A program made the translations under genes and the position numbers. Positions 1 through 7,609 of a stretch of 38,808 nt of DNA are shown in pieces (position 1 is the first letter of the stretch; each line of letters opens with the position of its first letter). The notes under the pieces were generated by a model. The model saw only the letters and a list, made by a program, of their open reading frames with translations. It was not told where the DNA came from and made no database searches. Source of the DNA: a virus; the IMG/VR virus record IMGVR_UViG_3300023235_000055, positions 1-38,808 of that record. One strand, 5' to 3'.

Positions 1-149
1 CGCCTGGACCACCAGAACCAACGTCAAACTGCCTCCAAATTGCATCACCTGCCTCAAACTCTGACAGGTACCACAGATCACCTTCAGTCCCTGTCGTTGG
101 ATTCTCAGCAATAATCCAAAAAGTCATCAAATTGTGATTCTTATCCAGT
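1..149. repeat. Terminal overlap, left copy (contig closes as a circle)
   Basis: These 149 bases recur at 38660-38808 with two substitutions (positions 20 and 133 here, 38679 and 38792 there). Joining the copies restores one continuous fibre gene in frame, so this is an assembly overlap of a circular or circularly permuted genome rather than a second gene copy. At both differing positions the left copy carries the base found in the tandem paralogue at 294-2063. Confidence 0.9.
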
Positions 150-253
150 ATAGTCGGAGCTTTTGGATATTTAACAACAGGTGTGATGTTGTCTCCTGGG
201 CCTGTATATCGTACCGGATTTTTGAACGGCACTCCTGCTGTATTTCGTGACAT
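1..253 (-). CDS. Long tail fibre copy 2, N-terminal part (continues at 38808)
   Basis: Start ATG at 253 follows an AGAGGAATT ribosome-binding site. The 84 codons visible here begin MSRNTAGVPFKN and closely match the N-terminus of the neighbouring fibre at 294-2063. The frame leaves the window at base 1 and continues through the overlap into 37146-38808. The joined product is 1767 nt or 588 aa. It is the N-terminal, probably virion-attaching, end of a receptor-binding fibre. The conserved NPTTGTEGDLWYLSEF stretch is shared with the paralogue. Role is inferred from domain composition and context among other fibre genes. Confidence 0.88.
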   Translation of the reverse strand, partial: MSRNTAGVPFKNPVRYTGPGDNITPVVKYPKAPTILDKNHNLMTFWIIAENPTTGTEGDLWYLSEFEAGDAIWRQFDVGSGGPG

Positions 254-293
254 TTGAATTCCTCTATACTTTGATTATTACTTTAGCTGTTAG

Positions 294-2063
294 TTAGATT
301 GAAATACCAGAGTTTGATATCTGAAATGTTCCGTTAAATCTCAACACATCATTAATAGATATAACTGTGTTCGGAAGCGTTGTCCCACCGTTAGAATAGA
401 ATGTAAAAATAGTATTTCCGGTTTGAGTTCTCGTTGAAAAAATATATGAGAGTCCGCCGATTGATGTCACGCGATCCCCTGCTAAATTCAAACTTCCAAC
501 ATTGATCGCCTTTGGAAATGGTACTGTCCACTCCATAGCGTAAGCGCCAACACCCGTCACTGAACAAGTTCCCTTAAATCCAATTACACACAAACCGCTT
601 CTTTTCACCCAATAAGTATATATGTTTTCTGTAAATTGTGGTTCTGTTCCACCATTAATTGTAATGTATGTATTTGTTGAACATCCCAACTGACCTTTTG
701 GGTATATAAATGGTGTTGATTCGTGATATTTTTCGATTCCGTCTGCATTAGTAAGAGTCTGAACAGTCCAGTCATCAGCAGTTGTTAGCTTTTGCATACG
801 AAAAGAACCAAGACAGATACAAGGATTTGCGTCGTAGACAGTTTCAACTATATTTTCCAAAGAAAAAAAACTAAGCATAGAGTCCGCAACTGCATTATCC
901 GGTGCGCCAATGCTCGCAGCTACTGGACTTATGTCTGCATGGGGAACTCGGCTGATCATAAATGCAATATCGTCTTCGTCATCATTTGATACCGCATACA
1001 GAAAGAATGGCATATCTTCCGCCCAGGCTACACCTGTAGTCACGCCAAACAAATTATTAACGATCTCACTAGCTCCAACGTCGTCAATGAAGCTCTGGTC
1101 GGATGTTACAGGTATTGTAACGAGCTGTCCCGGTGTCCCCTTTGACTGTAACGTCACGTTCCCAACATTCGTCGCACTAAGAGCTGTTCCACCTGCGCTA
1201 GTGACCTTGAATACTCCAGTTCCACCGTCATAAGCTATACCAAGGTTTTTTGCCCCAGGCTTAGGATTAGCAGATACGAAACCAGTGGCTCCAACTGAGA
1301 AATCATTCAGATTATAGTGAGCAAGACCACTTTTAGTTCCATCGGCTGCTGATACAGCGGATGCGTACTGAGCTTCTATCTCATAAGAGTTAATTGCCCT
1401 TGTGTGAGTCTCTATAGGAACGCTATGAGCTGTTACAGCGTTTCCTGTGATCGTAACGTTTCCGGTTACAGGATCTGGTACAACTGGATTAACCCCTGGA
1501 GCAGTAATAGAGTCTACTGTAACTGAATCAATCGCCAACCCTCCACCAAGCAACTGAACATATCCGTCCGCATCAACAGTGAACATGGTGTCATCGAAAG
1601 ATGCGATTCCAGCATCGTTCTTATCACTAGGAGCTCCGGTAATTGCTGCGCCAACCTGGACTTGGACATCAATTTTATTTGTACCTGCAACTGTTTCCAC
1701 AGGTATTCCTGAAGGATTGGCAGCATTAGCCACTACTAAGCCATCAATATCAACGTTACCCGATCCATCTGGGCTTACTTGTACATTTACCTGATCACGA
1801 AGGAAGTTAATTCCTGTACCACCTACTCCAGTATCAAACTGTTTCCAAATAGCATCACCATTTAAAAACTCAGATAGATACCATAGATCACCTTCTGTAC
1901 CTGTTGGGGGGTTGTCACCAACCAACCAGATAGTCATCAAATTGTGATTCTTATCGAGTATCGTTGGTTCCTTGCAATGTTTCACAGTAGGAACAATATT
2001 AGCACTTGGACCGGTGTATCGGATTACGTTTTTATAAGGAACTCCCACTGTGTTTCGTGACAT
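294..2063 (-). CDS. Long tail fibre copy 1 (589 aa)
   Basis: This is a beta-rich, Gly/Ala/Thr/Val-rich virion protein with repeating pseudo-periodic segments of the kind NDAGLxSFxxxxFxVxxxGxVxL, typical of trimeric phage fibres. The start ATG at 2063 has a good Shine-Dalgarno (AAGGGAAGTAA). Residues 1 to about 460 align without large gaps to the second fibre (37146-38808 plus 1-253). The last 120 residues or so are unrelated in sequence, as expected for a variable receptor-binding tip. It lies in the receptor-binding block at the end of the late operon. No catalytic motif or autoproteolytic chaperone domain is visible. Fibre assignment is by composition and context; the receptor is unknown. 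Confidence 0.85.
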   Translation of the reverse strand: MSRNTVGVPYKNVIRYTGPSANIVPTVKHCKEPTILDKNHNLMTIWLVGDNPPTGTEGDLWYLSEFLNGDAIWKQFDTGVGGTGINFLRDQVNVQVSPDGSGNVDIDGLVVANAANPSGIPVETVAGTNKIDVQVQVGAAITGAPSDKNDAGIASFDDTMFTVDADGYVQLLGGGLAIDSVTVDSITAPGVNPVVPDPVTGNVTITGNAVTAHSVPIETHTRAINSYEIEAQYASAVSAADGTKSGLAHYNLNDFSVGATGFVSANPKPGAKNLGIAYDGGTGVFKVTSAGGTALSATNVGNVTLQSKGTPGQLVTIPVTSDQSFIDDVGASEIVNNLFGVTTGVAWAEDMPFFLYAVSNDDEDDIAFMISRVPHADISPVAASIGAPDNAVADSMLSFFSLENIVETVYDANPCICLGSFRMQKLTTADDWTVQTLTNADGIEKYHESTPFIYPKGQLGCSTNTYITINGGTEPQFTENIYTYWVKRSGLCVIGFKGTCSVTGVGAYAMEWTVPFPKAINVGSLNLAGDRVTSIGGLSYIFSTRTQTGNTIFTFYSNGGTTLPNTVISINDVLRFNGTFQISNSGISI

Positions 2064-2309
2064 TTACTTCCCTTTTTTTTCTGGTCTACGGAATGTATTT
2101 ATAGCCTTTTCGCGCTTTTCTTTGTCATCACCATCAACGCATTGAACAAAATCTTTATAAGCTTTTTGTAGCTCAAGACAACGCTCTTGCATTTCACCGA
2201 GCTTTTCACGGTCTTTCATCAATAGCGCTTGGATAATCTCGTTTGGTGGATAGTCGCACGTAATACACAACGATCCTTTAACACTTTTTTTCATTTCTTC
2301 GTCGTTCAT
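2064..2309 (-). CDS. Small charged helical protein, possible fibre-assembly partner (81 aa)
   Basis: Start is the ATG at 2309 (MNDEEMKKSV), 13 bases after the upstream LamG stop and preceded by AGGAATCTA. A longer in-frame extension to 2396 would overlap the LamG gene and is not needed. The protein is highly charged and probably helical, with one Cys-x2-Cys pair near residues 15-18. It stops directly before the long fibre's start. A chaperone or assembly role is only a guess from position. The first eight codons recur as a remnant at 3700-3735, so this gene was probably once duplicated too. Confidence 0.75.
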   Translation of the reverse strand: MNDEEMKKSVKGSLCITCDYPPNEIIQALLMKDREKLGEMQERCLELQKAYKDFVQCVDGDDKEKREKAINTFRRPEKKGK

Positions 2310-2322
2310 TAGATTCCTATAG

Positions 2323-3009
2323 TTATGGGAAATAGACTGGAGGACCGTCCGTTGAAACTGCTGCTCCGCCATTCGTTCCAGTAAAACCATTTCCACTTAA
2401 ATCTTTAGCTGCTAACTCACTGAGAGGCCAGTATGCTTGTAGATTATTTGCAACTGATGCTGGCTTGTAACGGATTTCTTCAATTTCTGCATCTGATAAA
2501 GCTCTGTCGTAAAGATGTACATGCGCTAATTTACCACCGAACGCATACGCCGAAAACCCTGACATCCCTGCGATTTTAAAATCTCCCGTTCCAGTTGAAA
2601 TATCTGAAATTACATCTGTAAACACTCTGTAAGATGTTGCATGGTTAGTGCCATTGATTCGTAATTTAAATAGTGGGGAACCGGAATTGTAATCCCAAGT
2701 GTAGGTGACGAAAAGCCACTGATCATCGGGCAGTAAAGTTGATGCAATTGTGTCTGAAGATCTTATAAAATGTCCTCCGGTTCCTTTAAATAATATTTCT
2801 ACATGACCACCAGAACCGTCAATTATAAAATTTAACGAGGTATCAAATCCTCTAGAAAGAAATGCAACCGAATTATCAGTATCGTCATTTCGATTCATCC
2901 ACATCGAAATTGTTACTGCTGTAGCTCCAGCCAGAGGATTATTTGCGCCAATATTTGTATTGTCGTCGTCTGCTGCTGTATATGCTATTGATCCTACTCC
3001 TGCAGTCAT
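2323..3009 (-). CDS. LamG-type lectin-fold virion protein B (228 aa)
   Basis: The sequence has the layout of concanavalin A/LamG-like jellyroll domains: a SMWMNRNDD strand near residues 35-45, a WLFVTYTWD strand near 118-126, an AHVHLYDRALSDAEI segment near 162-176, and an end of the form YWPLSE...DLSGNG...DGPPV. Such domains bind carbohydrate or stabilise fibres. It is a paralogue of the LamG protein at 4192-4860; both end in TDGPPV/TNGPPVF. It starts one base after the stop of fibre B, so the pair is translationally linked. A role in adsorption to surface glycans is inferred. Confidence 0.8.
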   Translation of the reverse strand: MTAGVGSIAYTAADDDNTNIGANNPLAGATAVTISMWMNRNDDTDNSVAFLSRGFDTSLNFIIDGSGGHVEILFKGTGGHFIRSSDTIASTLLPDDQWLFVTYTWDYNSGSPLFKLRINGTNHATSYRVFTDVISDISTGTGDFKIAGMSGFSAYAFGGKLAHVHLYDRALSDAEIEEIRYKPASVANNLQAYWPLSELAAKDLSGNGFTGTNGGAAVSTDGPPVYFP

Positions 3010-3010
3010 A

Positions 3011-3700
3011 TTAAGCCCTCGGGATTCGAATATTAAAAGCTATCACGTCATAATCACCAGATAGATTTGTTGTCGTCGCGGCTGATCTGTATAGCCTGTA
3101 ATAAACCATATTTCCAGCAGTCCAAGCTAGATTTGTAAGCGTTTCTGTATTTGAAATAATATCTTGATCGTCTTGTGTTGCACTTACAGCTTGATCGTCC
3201 CACACTTCCGCGCTTCCGTAAGACCCTGTTAATAGTCCACCATCGGCAACTTCAATGAAATCAAATGTGAATTTCACGTTCTTGGAAGCTACTGCTGTAA
3301 CTGCTGAACCCACAATTTCGAAAGTTACATTCGATGCTCCTGCTCCAAGATCTGTTGGCACTCTAAAAACACCTTGCATATACTCAGGTCCAGTTTCATC
3401 AAAGCTTCTGACAAGCATCTCTAAACTTCCGAAATCTCTATAAGATACTGGAGGAAACGCAGTTGTTGTGTTTACCTGATGTGGTGCTGCTAAACCGCCT
3501 GCGACAAATTCAGGCATATCACCGCTGCCACCAGTTGAATTAATTGTTACAGTGTTACCAGATGCTGAAGTAGTCACATTTGTTCCGCCAGCAATTTCTA
3601 GAACATTTGCTATTGGTACAGCAGAACCTGAATCGGCCGTGTAGGATGTTGCAATACTAGGTGTTCCACCGGTAACATTTAATATTCCAGACTGACTCAT
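3011..3700 (-). CDS. Short tail fibre B (229 aa)
   Basis: The N-terminal 70 residues are Gly/Ser/Thr-rich (MSQSGILNVTGG) and look like a fibre shaft start. Residues from about 80 to the end form a domain paralogous to fibre A at 4860-5537: both share VRxFDxTxxEY, ASKNVxxTF, ATQDD, NLAWxxxxxVxxRLxR and end in I(R/E)IPR. The start ATG at 3700 has AAAGGTGATCT upstream and overlaps the stop of an 11-codon remnant ORF (TAATG). The LamG gene follows one base after the stop. Together they form the second of two fibre + lectin cassettes. Confidence 0.8.
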   Translation of the reverse strand: MSQSGILNVTGGTPSIATSYTADSGSAVPIANVLEIAGGTNVTTSASGNTVTINSTGGSGDMPEFVAGGLAAPHQVNTTTAFPPVSYRDFGSLEMLVRSFDETGPEYMQGVFRVPTDLGAGASNVTFEIVGSAVTAVASKNVKFTFDFIEVADGGLLTGSYGSAEVWDDQAVSATQDDQDIISNTETLTNLAWTAGNMVYYRLYRSAATTTNLSGDYDVIAFNIRIPRA

Positions 3701-3735
3701 TAGATCACCTTTTTTTTCATTTCTTCGTCATTCAT
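3700..3735 (-). pseudogene. 11-codon remnant of the 81-aa gene
   Basis: This short frame reads MNDEEMKKKVI and stops at TAA, overlapping the start of fibre B. Its first 24 bases differ by one substitution from the first 24 bases of the 81-aa gene that starts at 2309. It sits at the equivalent place, between one LamG cassette and the next fibre. The simplest reading is a leftover of a duplicated copy whose body was deleted by recombination. Its ribosome-binding region now serves fibre B. Confidence 0.7.
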
Positions 3736-3796
3736 AATGATGCTCTTATTTATTTTTGATTTGAAATTCTAAAAAATTAAGCAAGTAAATATAAAT

Positions 3797-4192
3797 TTAG
3801 AATTCATACCACGACATAGTAATAGGATCAGGTCGTTTTTTTGTTGTCAGAGTTTCATCATTTTTATTCCACTCAACTTGCTGAACCTTATCTCTTCCAA
3901 GTTTTAATTCGGTTTTGATGCTATTATTCTTGGTGTCTATTTTTGCGTCCGTACGATCTGTTGGCAAATTAACAGGAGCACCTAGCACTTGGCGAATATC
4001 ATAAACCCACTTTTTTAATCCTGCATTACCACTCAAGAACTCAGCTTCAGAAATAGTGTTATCAAAATCTCGCGAATCTATGATGATATTTCCATTTATG
4101 TATGTAAAAAGAGTGATTTGAGTTCCACTGTCATCAAAAATAAGCGATGATGTTCGATTTGTGATATCAAAATCATGTTTTACTGATAGCAT
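3797..4192 (-). CDS. Hypothetical protein in the fibre cluster (131 aa)
   Basis: I do not recognise this family. The protein begins MLSVKHDFDITN and is a soluble alpha/beta mix. Its middle (residues 62-80, AGLKKWVYDIRQVLGAP) looks helical and its C-terminus ends in a TMSWYEF strand. The start ATG at 4192 overlaps the stop of LamG protein A (TAATG), so it is co-translated with that gene. It occupies the slot that the 81-aa gene holds after LamG B. A role as a small fibre component or assembly factor is inferred from position only. Confidence 0.7.
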   Translation of the reverse strand: MLSVKHDFDITNRTSSLIFDDSGTQITLFTYINGNIIIDSRDFDNTISEAEFLSGNAGLKKWVYDIRQVLGAPVNLPTDRTDAKIDTKNNSIKTELKLGRDKVQQVEWNKNDETLTTKKRPDPITMSWYEF

Positions 4193-4860
4193 TATTGTCC
4201 TCCTAATAGGAATACTGGTGGTCCATTGGTGTTTGTCGTAGGACCACTTAAAGTGCCATTATTGGAATTATCTGATTGATCATATTGTGTAGATCCAATA
4301 TCATTTAAACTCCAAAATCCAATAATTCCATCCGGAATAGAGTAAGGATTTATATAAACATCTTTTATTTCATTTGCCGATAATTTTCTATTGTAAGCGA
4401 TTGCCCATGCAAATTTTCCACTATACCACTCCGATCCGGATTCAGTAGAACCCATGAACATTCCAGTAGAACCGGATGACGTAACATCTACTGTCTGAAC
4501 TGCTGAAGAATCACCAACAAATGTAGCATCTTTATAATACGATATTTTCCCTGAATTATCTGATTTTCCCCAGGTTGAAGCGTAGGATTGCCAACTGTCA
4601 TTAGATGGGATTATTGCGATCGGTTGACTAAACGATGCATTGGGCCAAATCACTGTACCCGCTACACCAAAAGATGTAAAAATCTGAAATGGTGTTAGAG
4701 TTCCGTCTTTTCTCCAAACAGATCTATTTCCGCTTGTAGATACTGGATTTAACCAACAAACCATTGAAAAAGCAGATAAACCATCAAAAATTGTAATATC
4801 ACCAAAAGTAACATTGTCGTTGGTTCCATCAAAAGATAAACAAGCAGAAGCAGTAGCCAT
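4192..4860 (-). CDS. LamG-type lectin-fold virion protein A (222 aa)
   Basis: A LamG/concanavalin A-like jellyroll is indicated by LSFDGTNDNVTF near residues 8-19, a SMVCWLNP strand, a SWQSYASTWGK strand, a GKFAWAIAYNRKLSANEI segment and a closing GFWSLND...NNGTLSG...NGPPVF. It is paralogous to the LamG protein at 2323-3009. The start ATG at 4860 overlaps the stop of fibre A (TAATG). Carbohydrate recognition at the host surface is the likely job, inferred from fold and cassette context. Confidence 0.8.
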   Translation of the reverse strand: MATASACLSFDGTNDNVTFGDITIFDGLSAFSMVCWLNPVSTSGNRSVWRKDGTLTPFQIFTSFGVAGTVIWPNASFSQPIAIIPSNDSWQSYASTWGKSDNSGKISYYKDATFVGDSSAVQTVDVTSSGSTGMFMGSTESGSEWYSGKFAWAIAYNRKLSANEIKDVYINPYSIPDGIIGFWSLNDIGSTQYDQSDNSNNGTLSGPTTNTNGPPVFLLGGQ

Positions 4861-5537
4861 TAAGCACTCCTCGGAATCTCAATTGCCAACGAGAATAGGT
4901 ACATATCACCAGTAAGGTCATCTGTAGCCGCAGGATTCCTGCTCAATCTAAAAAACACAATATCGTTTGCTGACCATGCAAGATTACTCACTGTCTCTGT
5001 CCACGTAACTTCTGTCACGTCATCTTGGGTAGCATCTATCGCTTTATCGCCAGAGTCTTCATCTGTATACGCAACATCAAAATCTTCAGAGTCATTCACT
5101 GCAACATGTCCAAACGTCAATGCGATGTTCTTAGAAGCTGCTGCGTTCTTTGCCATCACATAAGCACGGAATGTTACTGTACCCGCTGTGTCAATCTCTC
5201 CTGGCACTTGTAGCTTTCCGTTGGCATATTCTTCAGTAGTGTCGTCGAATGCCCTTACAAAGGTTTTAACCGTTGTTCCTGATAGCTTTTCAAGAGGTGC
5301 AAAGCTTGTTTCAAGTGGTTGTAAAGCTTCAGCAGGAAACCAATACTCTTTCTTTGTGCTTCCGCCACTACCACCACCAACACCCCACTTAAGTCCTGTA
5401 GCTTCAGAACTGTCAGCAGTGAGTACCTGTCCATCAGTTCCTACAGGTAAGCGTGTTTCTGTAGTGTCGTGTGTGACAAGGTCACCTTTTGTTGTCAATA
5501 TCGTTAATATTGAGTTGATATATCCGCCCTGAGAAAT
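4860..5537 (-). CDS. Short tail fibre A, probable AUU start (225 aa)
   Basis: The N-terminus carries a motif common in phage fibres, GGYxxSIL followed by TTKGDLV and LPVGTDGQVLTADS...GLKWG. The first standard start codon in frame is TTG at 5498. It has no ribosome-binding site and would cut off the conserved QGGYINSIL part. The frame is open upstream to a TAG at 5559-5561, and an ATT at 5535-5537 lies five bases after a GAGGGGG run. An AUU start is therefore proposed; a mutated ATG or base error is the alternative. The C-terminal domain is paralogous to fibre B (3011-3700). Confidence 0.8.
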   Translation of the reverse strand: MSQGGYINSILTILTTKGDLVTHDTTETRLPVGTDGQVLTADSSEATGLKWGVGGGSGGSTKKEYWFPAEALQPLETSFAPLEKLSGTTVKTFVRAFDDTTEEYANGKLQVPGEIDTAGTVTFRAYVMAKNAAASKNIALTFGHVAVNDSEDFDVAYTDEDSGDKAIDATQDDVTEVTWTETVSNLAWSANDIVFFRLSRNPAATDDLTGDMYLFSLAIEIPRSA

Positions 5538-5539
5538 AA

Positions 5540-6217
5540 CTACCCCCTCTTCTCTAATCTAGAAATTAAATTGTAAATGTTCTCTATTTTCTTTTTTTCG
5601 TAATTAAATTCATCTCTGAATAAGTTGATGTTTTCATTAACTCCATTCACGTCAATTTTATTACTCTGTACACATGTAAACAGTTCTTTTTTCATAGATT
5701 GAACTTCTGAAGGCAAGGAAAGAATTTCATTTTTTAAGACGACATCATTCTTCTGTGTCTTCCTGTAAAATGTAATTATATTTTCATTGATATCTTCTAC
5801 AGATCTTTTTAAACCTTCAATATCGGCCTGGTTTTCTACACTGCATCTCTTAACTTTAGACTTGCATTCAGTACATTCAATTATTAATTGATTTACAAGA
5901 TCAGAGGTGTTTCTTTCGAGAACATCTTTAGAGGATCTGTATTTCTCAAAATCTTTTGTGAGTCGTTCAAGCTTGTGTTCTAGATTTAAAACATTAATTT
6001 TTAAATCAAAGTTCTCTGACTCAATTTTATTAATGATGTTATGACTGTGATCAAGCTGCTGTGCATACTTCTCGGAAAGAACTTCAAGCTTTCGATCAAG
6101 TTTATTTATTGAGATATTTGTAGCAAGTTTTGAATCATTATAGTTTTTGACTTCCTGTTGAACAAGAAGCTCAAACTTTTTTGATAGTTCTTCTTTCAAA
6201 CTAGGTCGTCGCACCAT
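5540..6217 (-). CDS. Coiled-coil virion-associated protein (225 aa)
   Basis: Almost the whole protein is charged heptad-like helix (for example SINKLDRKLEVLSEKYAQQL, and VLNLEHKLERLTKDFEKY near residues 75-92), indicating a long coiled coil. It has two cysteine clusters (CTECKSKVKRC near 114-124). The start ATG at 6217 overlaps the stop of the preceding gene, and the stop lies two bases before the proposed AUU start of fibre A. It may be a fibre stalk, a tail needle-like rod or a scaffold for fibre assembly. No family was recognised, so function is inferred from shape and position. Confidence 0.75.
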   Translation of the reverse strand: MVRRPSLKEELSKKFELLVQQEVKNYNDSKLATNISINKLDRKLEVLSEKYAQQLDHSHNIINKIESENFDLKINVLNLEHKLERLTKDFEKYRSSKDVLERNTSDLVNQLIIECTECKSKVKRCSVENQADIEGLKRSVEDINENIITFYRKTQKNDVVLKNEILSLPSEVQSMKKELFTCVQSNKIDVNGVNENINLFRDEFNYEKKKIENIYNLISRLEKRG

Positions 6218-6543
6218 TAGACAAGCCCTTCGATATACACGCTACCTGAAACAGGAGCAGACAATTGCTTTACGCTCCATTGAGTTCCTATCGGAAAAAC
6301 GTATTTGTCATCAAACTGTGCATTCATATTGGATTGGATATCCCACAATTTAAATGAACCTTGCTTAACGAAGATTTTATCTTTAGTTACATCGTTCGTA
6401 AATATCATGGAACCTTCAGTGTCATTTATAAAACAAACACATCTGGTAAGTTTGGTTGTTGGTGTACCAACGCTTGCATAAGCTCCGGATATTCCCCCAA
6501 AAGCTAAGCTTCTTAAATCGTCAAAATCTGCAACGGCTACCAT
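6217..6543 (-). CDS. Small conserved virion-type protein (108 aa)
   Basis: The protein begins VAVADFDDLRSLAFGGISGAYASVGTP and ends GTQWSVKQLSAPVSGSVYIEGLV. This pattern (LRSLAFGSISxxYxxVGTP ... NDTEGxMxF ... GSFKLxDI) recurs in minor structural proteins of podophages and prophages. It is a compact beta protein without membrane segments. It is co-translated with the coiled-coil gene (overlap at 6217) and two bases from the 78-aa gene. A minor tail or decoration role is inferred; exact location in the particle is unknown. Confidence 0.75.
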   Translation of the reverse strand: MVAVADFDDLRSLAFGGISGAYASVGTPTTKLTRCVCFINDTEGSMIFTNDVTKDKIFVKQGSFKLWDIQSNMNAQFDDKYVFPIGTQWSVKQLSAPVSGSVYIEGLV

Positions 6544-6545
6544 AG

Positions 6546-6782
6546 TTATTCCTTGATCTCTTCTTTTTGTTCTTGTTCTGGAGCGCCCATCTTTTCGTCA
6601 GCTTCTGCCTGCTCTTCAAGGTGTGCTTTTATCATCCTATCAGCCGTCCATCCTTTCATCTCCATAAGAGAATCAAAAATTAACCCTAAGGATAGGTCCG
6701 CATCTACTATGAGTTGTATAGTTTTTCCGTCTTTTTTGACTTCTAGGATTGTTTTCTGTTTAATTTCCAAAATGCTCTCCAT
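6546..6782 (-). CDS. Small acidic hypothetical protein (78 aa)
   Basis: The N-terminal half predicts strands (ILEVKKDGKTIQLIVDADLS) and the C-terminal half a Glu/Gln-rich helix (AHLEEQAEADEKMGAPEQEQ). It is the first gene after the terminator at 6942-6973, so it probably opens a separate transcript for the receptor-binding genes from the candidate promoter at 6821-6849. I do not recognise the family. Confidence 0.7.
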   Translation of the reverse strand: MESILEIKQKTILEVKKDGKTIQLIVDADLSLGLIFDSLMEMKGWTADRMIKAHLEEQAEADEKMGAPEQEQKEEIKE

Positions 6783-6820
6783 TCTAAATTTTTATATATT
6801 AAAAACACGATTAAGTCATC

Positions 6821-6849
6821 ATCATACTAAAAACTTTTCGTTGATGCAA
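6821..6849 (-). promoter_or_regulatory. Candidate leftward promoter for the fibre block
   Basis: On the minus strand TTGCAT (6849-6844) and TATGAT (6826-6821) are separated by 17 bases, a sigma70-like arrangement with a 5/6 -10 match and a weak -35. It lies downstream of an intrinsic terminator and upstream of the 78-aa gene, where a new promoter is needed. Sequence match alone is modest. Confidence 0.4.
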
Positions 6850-6863
6850 TAGGTCAGATTTTT

Positions 6864-6891
6864 AAAGTGTCCACCATAGAGCCGACACTTT
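6864..6891. promoter_or_regulatory. 8-bp inverted repeat upstream of the candidate promoter
   Basis: AAAGTGTC (6864-6871) and GACACTTT (6884-6891) are perfect inverted copies separated by 12 bases. The element sits just upstream of the candidate leftward promoter at 6821-6849, so it could be an activator or operator site or an RNA hairpin. On the plus strand a short T-rich run follows, but no plus-strand gene ends here. Confidence 0.45.
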
Positions 6892-6941
6892 TATTCTGAG
6901 TATGATTGAGGTTTTTGAAACTTCCTCATGGCATGCCTTAC

Positions 6942-6973
6942 AAAAAAGAGTGAGGATCCGTGGAAACCCTCAC
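6942..6973 (-). terminator. Intrinsic terminator after the 184-aa gene
   Basis: Read on the minus strand, GTGAGG (6973-6968), a 12-base loop and CCTCAC (6955-6950) are followed by TC and six T residues (6947-6942). It starts nine bases after the stop codon of the 184-aa gene at 6982, so it splits the late region into an upstream morphogenesis block and a downstream receptor-binding block. Confidence 0.8.
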
Positions 6974-6981
6974 CCAGTTTA

Positions 6982-7536
6982 TTAAAGTCCAGACGCTACG
7001 ATTCTGTAAGCGATTCGAACAGATACTGTTGAATCTCCAGCAGCAATATTTGCGTTTGTATTATCTAGTACTAGAGCCTGATTTACGATTCCAGTTGCTG
7101 CAACGATATTATCTTTTTTTGGAATAGCGTTAGTTAGAGTATCAGCAGCTTGATCAATCCAGCCTGTTGTTTCAACAGCCTCTGAAACAATCGCACCAGA
7201 GCCGTTTGTATACCGAACAGCAAAGTTATCCGCTGCTTCTGTGTACTGTGTGGTTGCGTAGTTGAGAATTAGTTGTGCGCTAATGAACTCAACGAATAAA
7301 CCAGCGCCAGGAGCGGCTACAATTGTTTTAGGTGTAGTTGCTAGTGCTAGAAGTTCTGCGGATGTGATTTCTACAGTGTCGATTCGGATAAGCTCGCCAA
7401 CAAGTTTAGGTGTCATTGCTAGCTCATTAGAGGTAGCTGAAACAGCTTCTCCAGCCTTTGCGAATCTTACTTGTCCTGACAGGTCTGTGTTTGCTTTTCG
7501 ACTTGTATATGCTATGGAATTTGCGTACCGTGACAT
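6982..7536 (-). CDS. Virion protein with fibre-like N-terminus (184 aa)
   Basis: The protein begins MSRYANSIAYTSRKANTDLSG and is Ala/Thr/Val-rich with alternating strand patterns (ELLALATTPKTIVAAPGAG, VSVRIAYRIVASGL at the end), typical of a compact beta virion protein. Its MSR...Y start resembles the long fibres (MSRNTVGVPY). It has its own terminator downstream and is separated from the ejection genes by the rightward module at 7645-7994, so it may have its own promoter in 7537-7640. A decoration or tail-tip role is inferred. Confidence 0.75.
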   Translation of the reverse strand: MSRYANSIAYTSRKANTDLSGQVRFAKAGEAVSATSNELAMTPKLVGELIRIDTVEITSAELLALATTPKTIVAAPGAGLFVEFISAQLILNYATTQYTEAADNFAVRYTNGSGAIVSEAVETTGWIDQAADTLTNAIPKKDNIVAATGIVNQALVLDNTNANIAAGDSTVSVRIAYRIVASGL

Positions 7537-7609
7537 GGTATTCTCTTTGTTTGAATAAAGGATTAAAAACTTTATTCTATCATCGAGACTTTCAAAAATA
7601 AACGTAATC

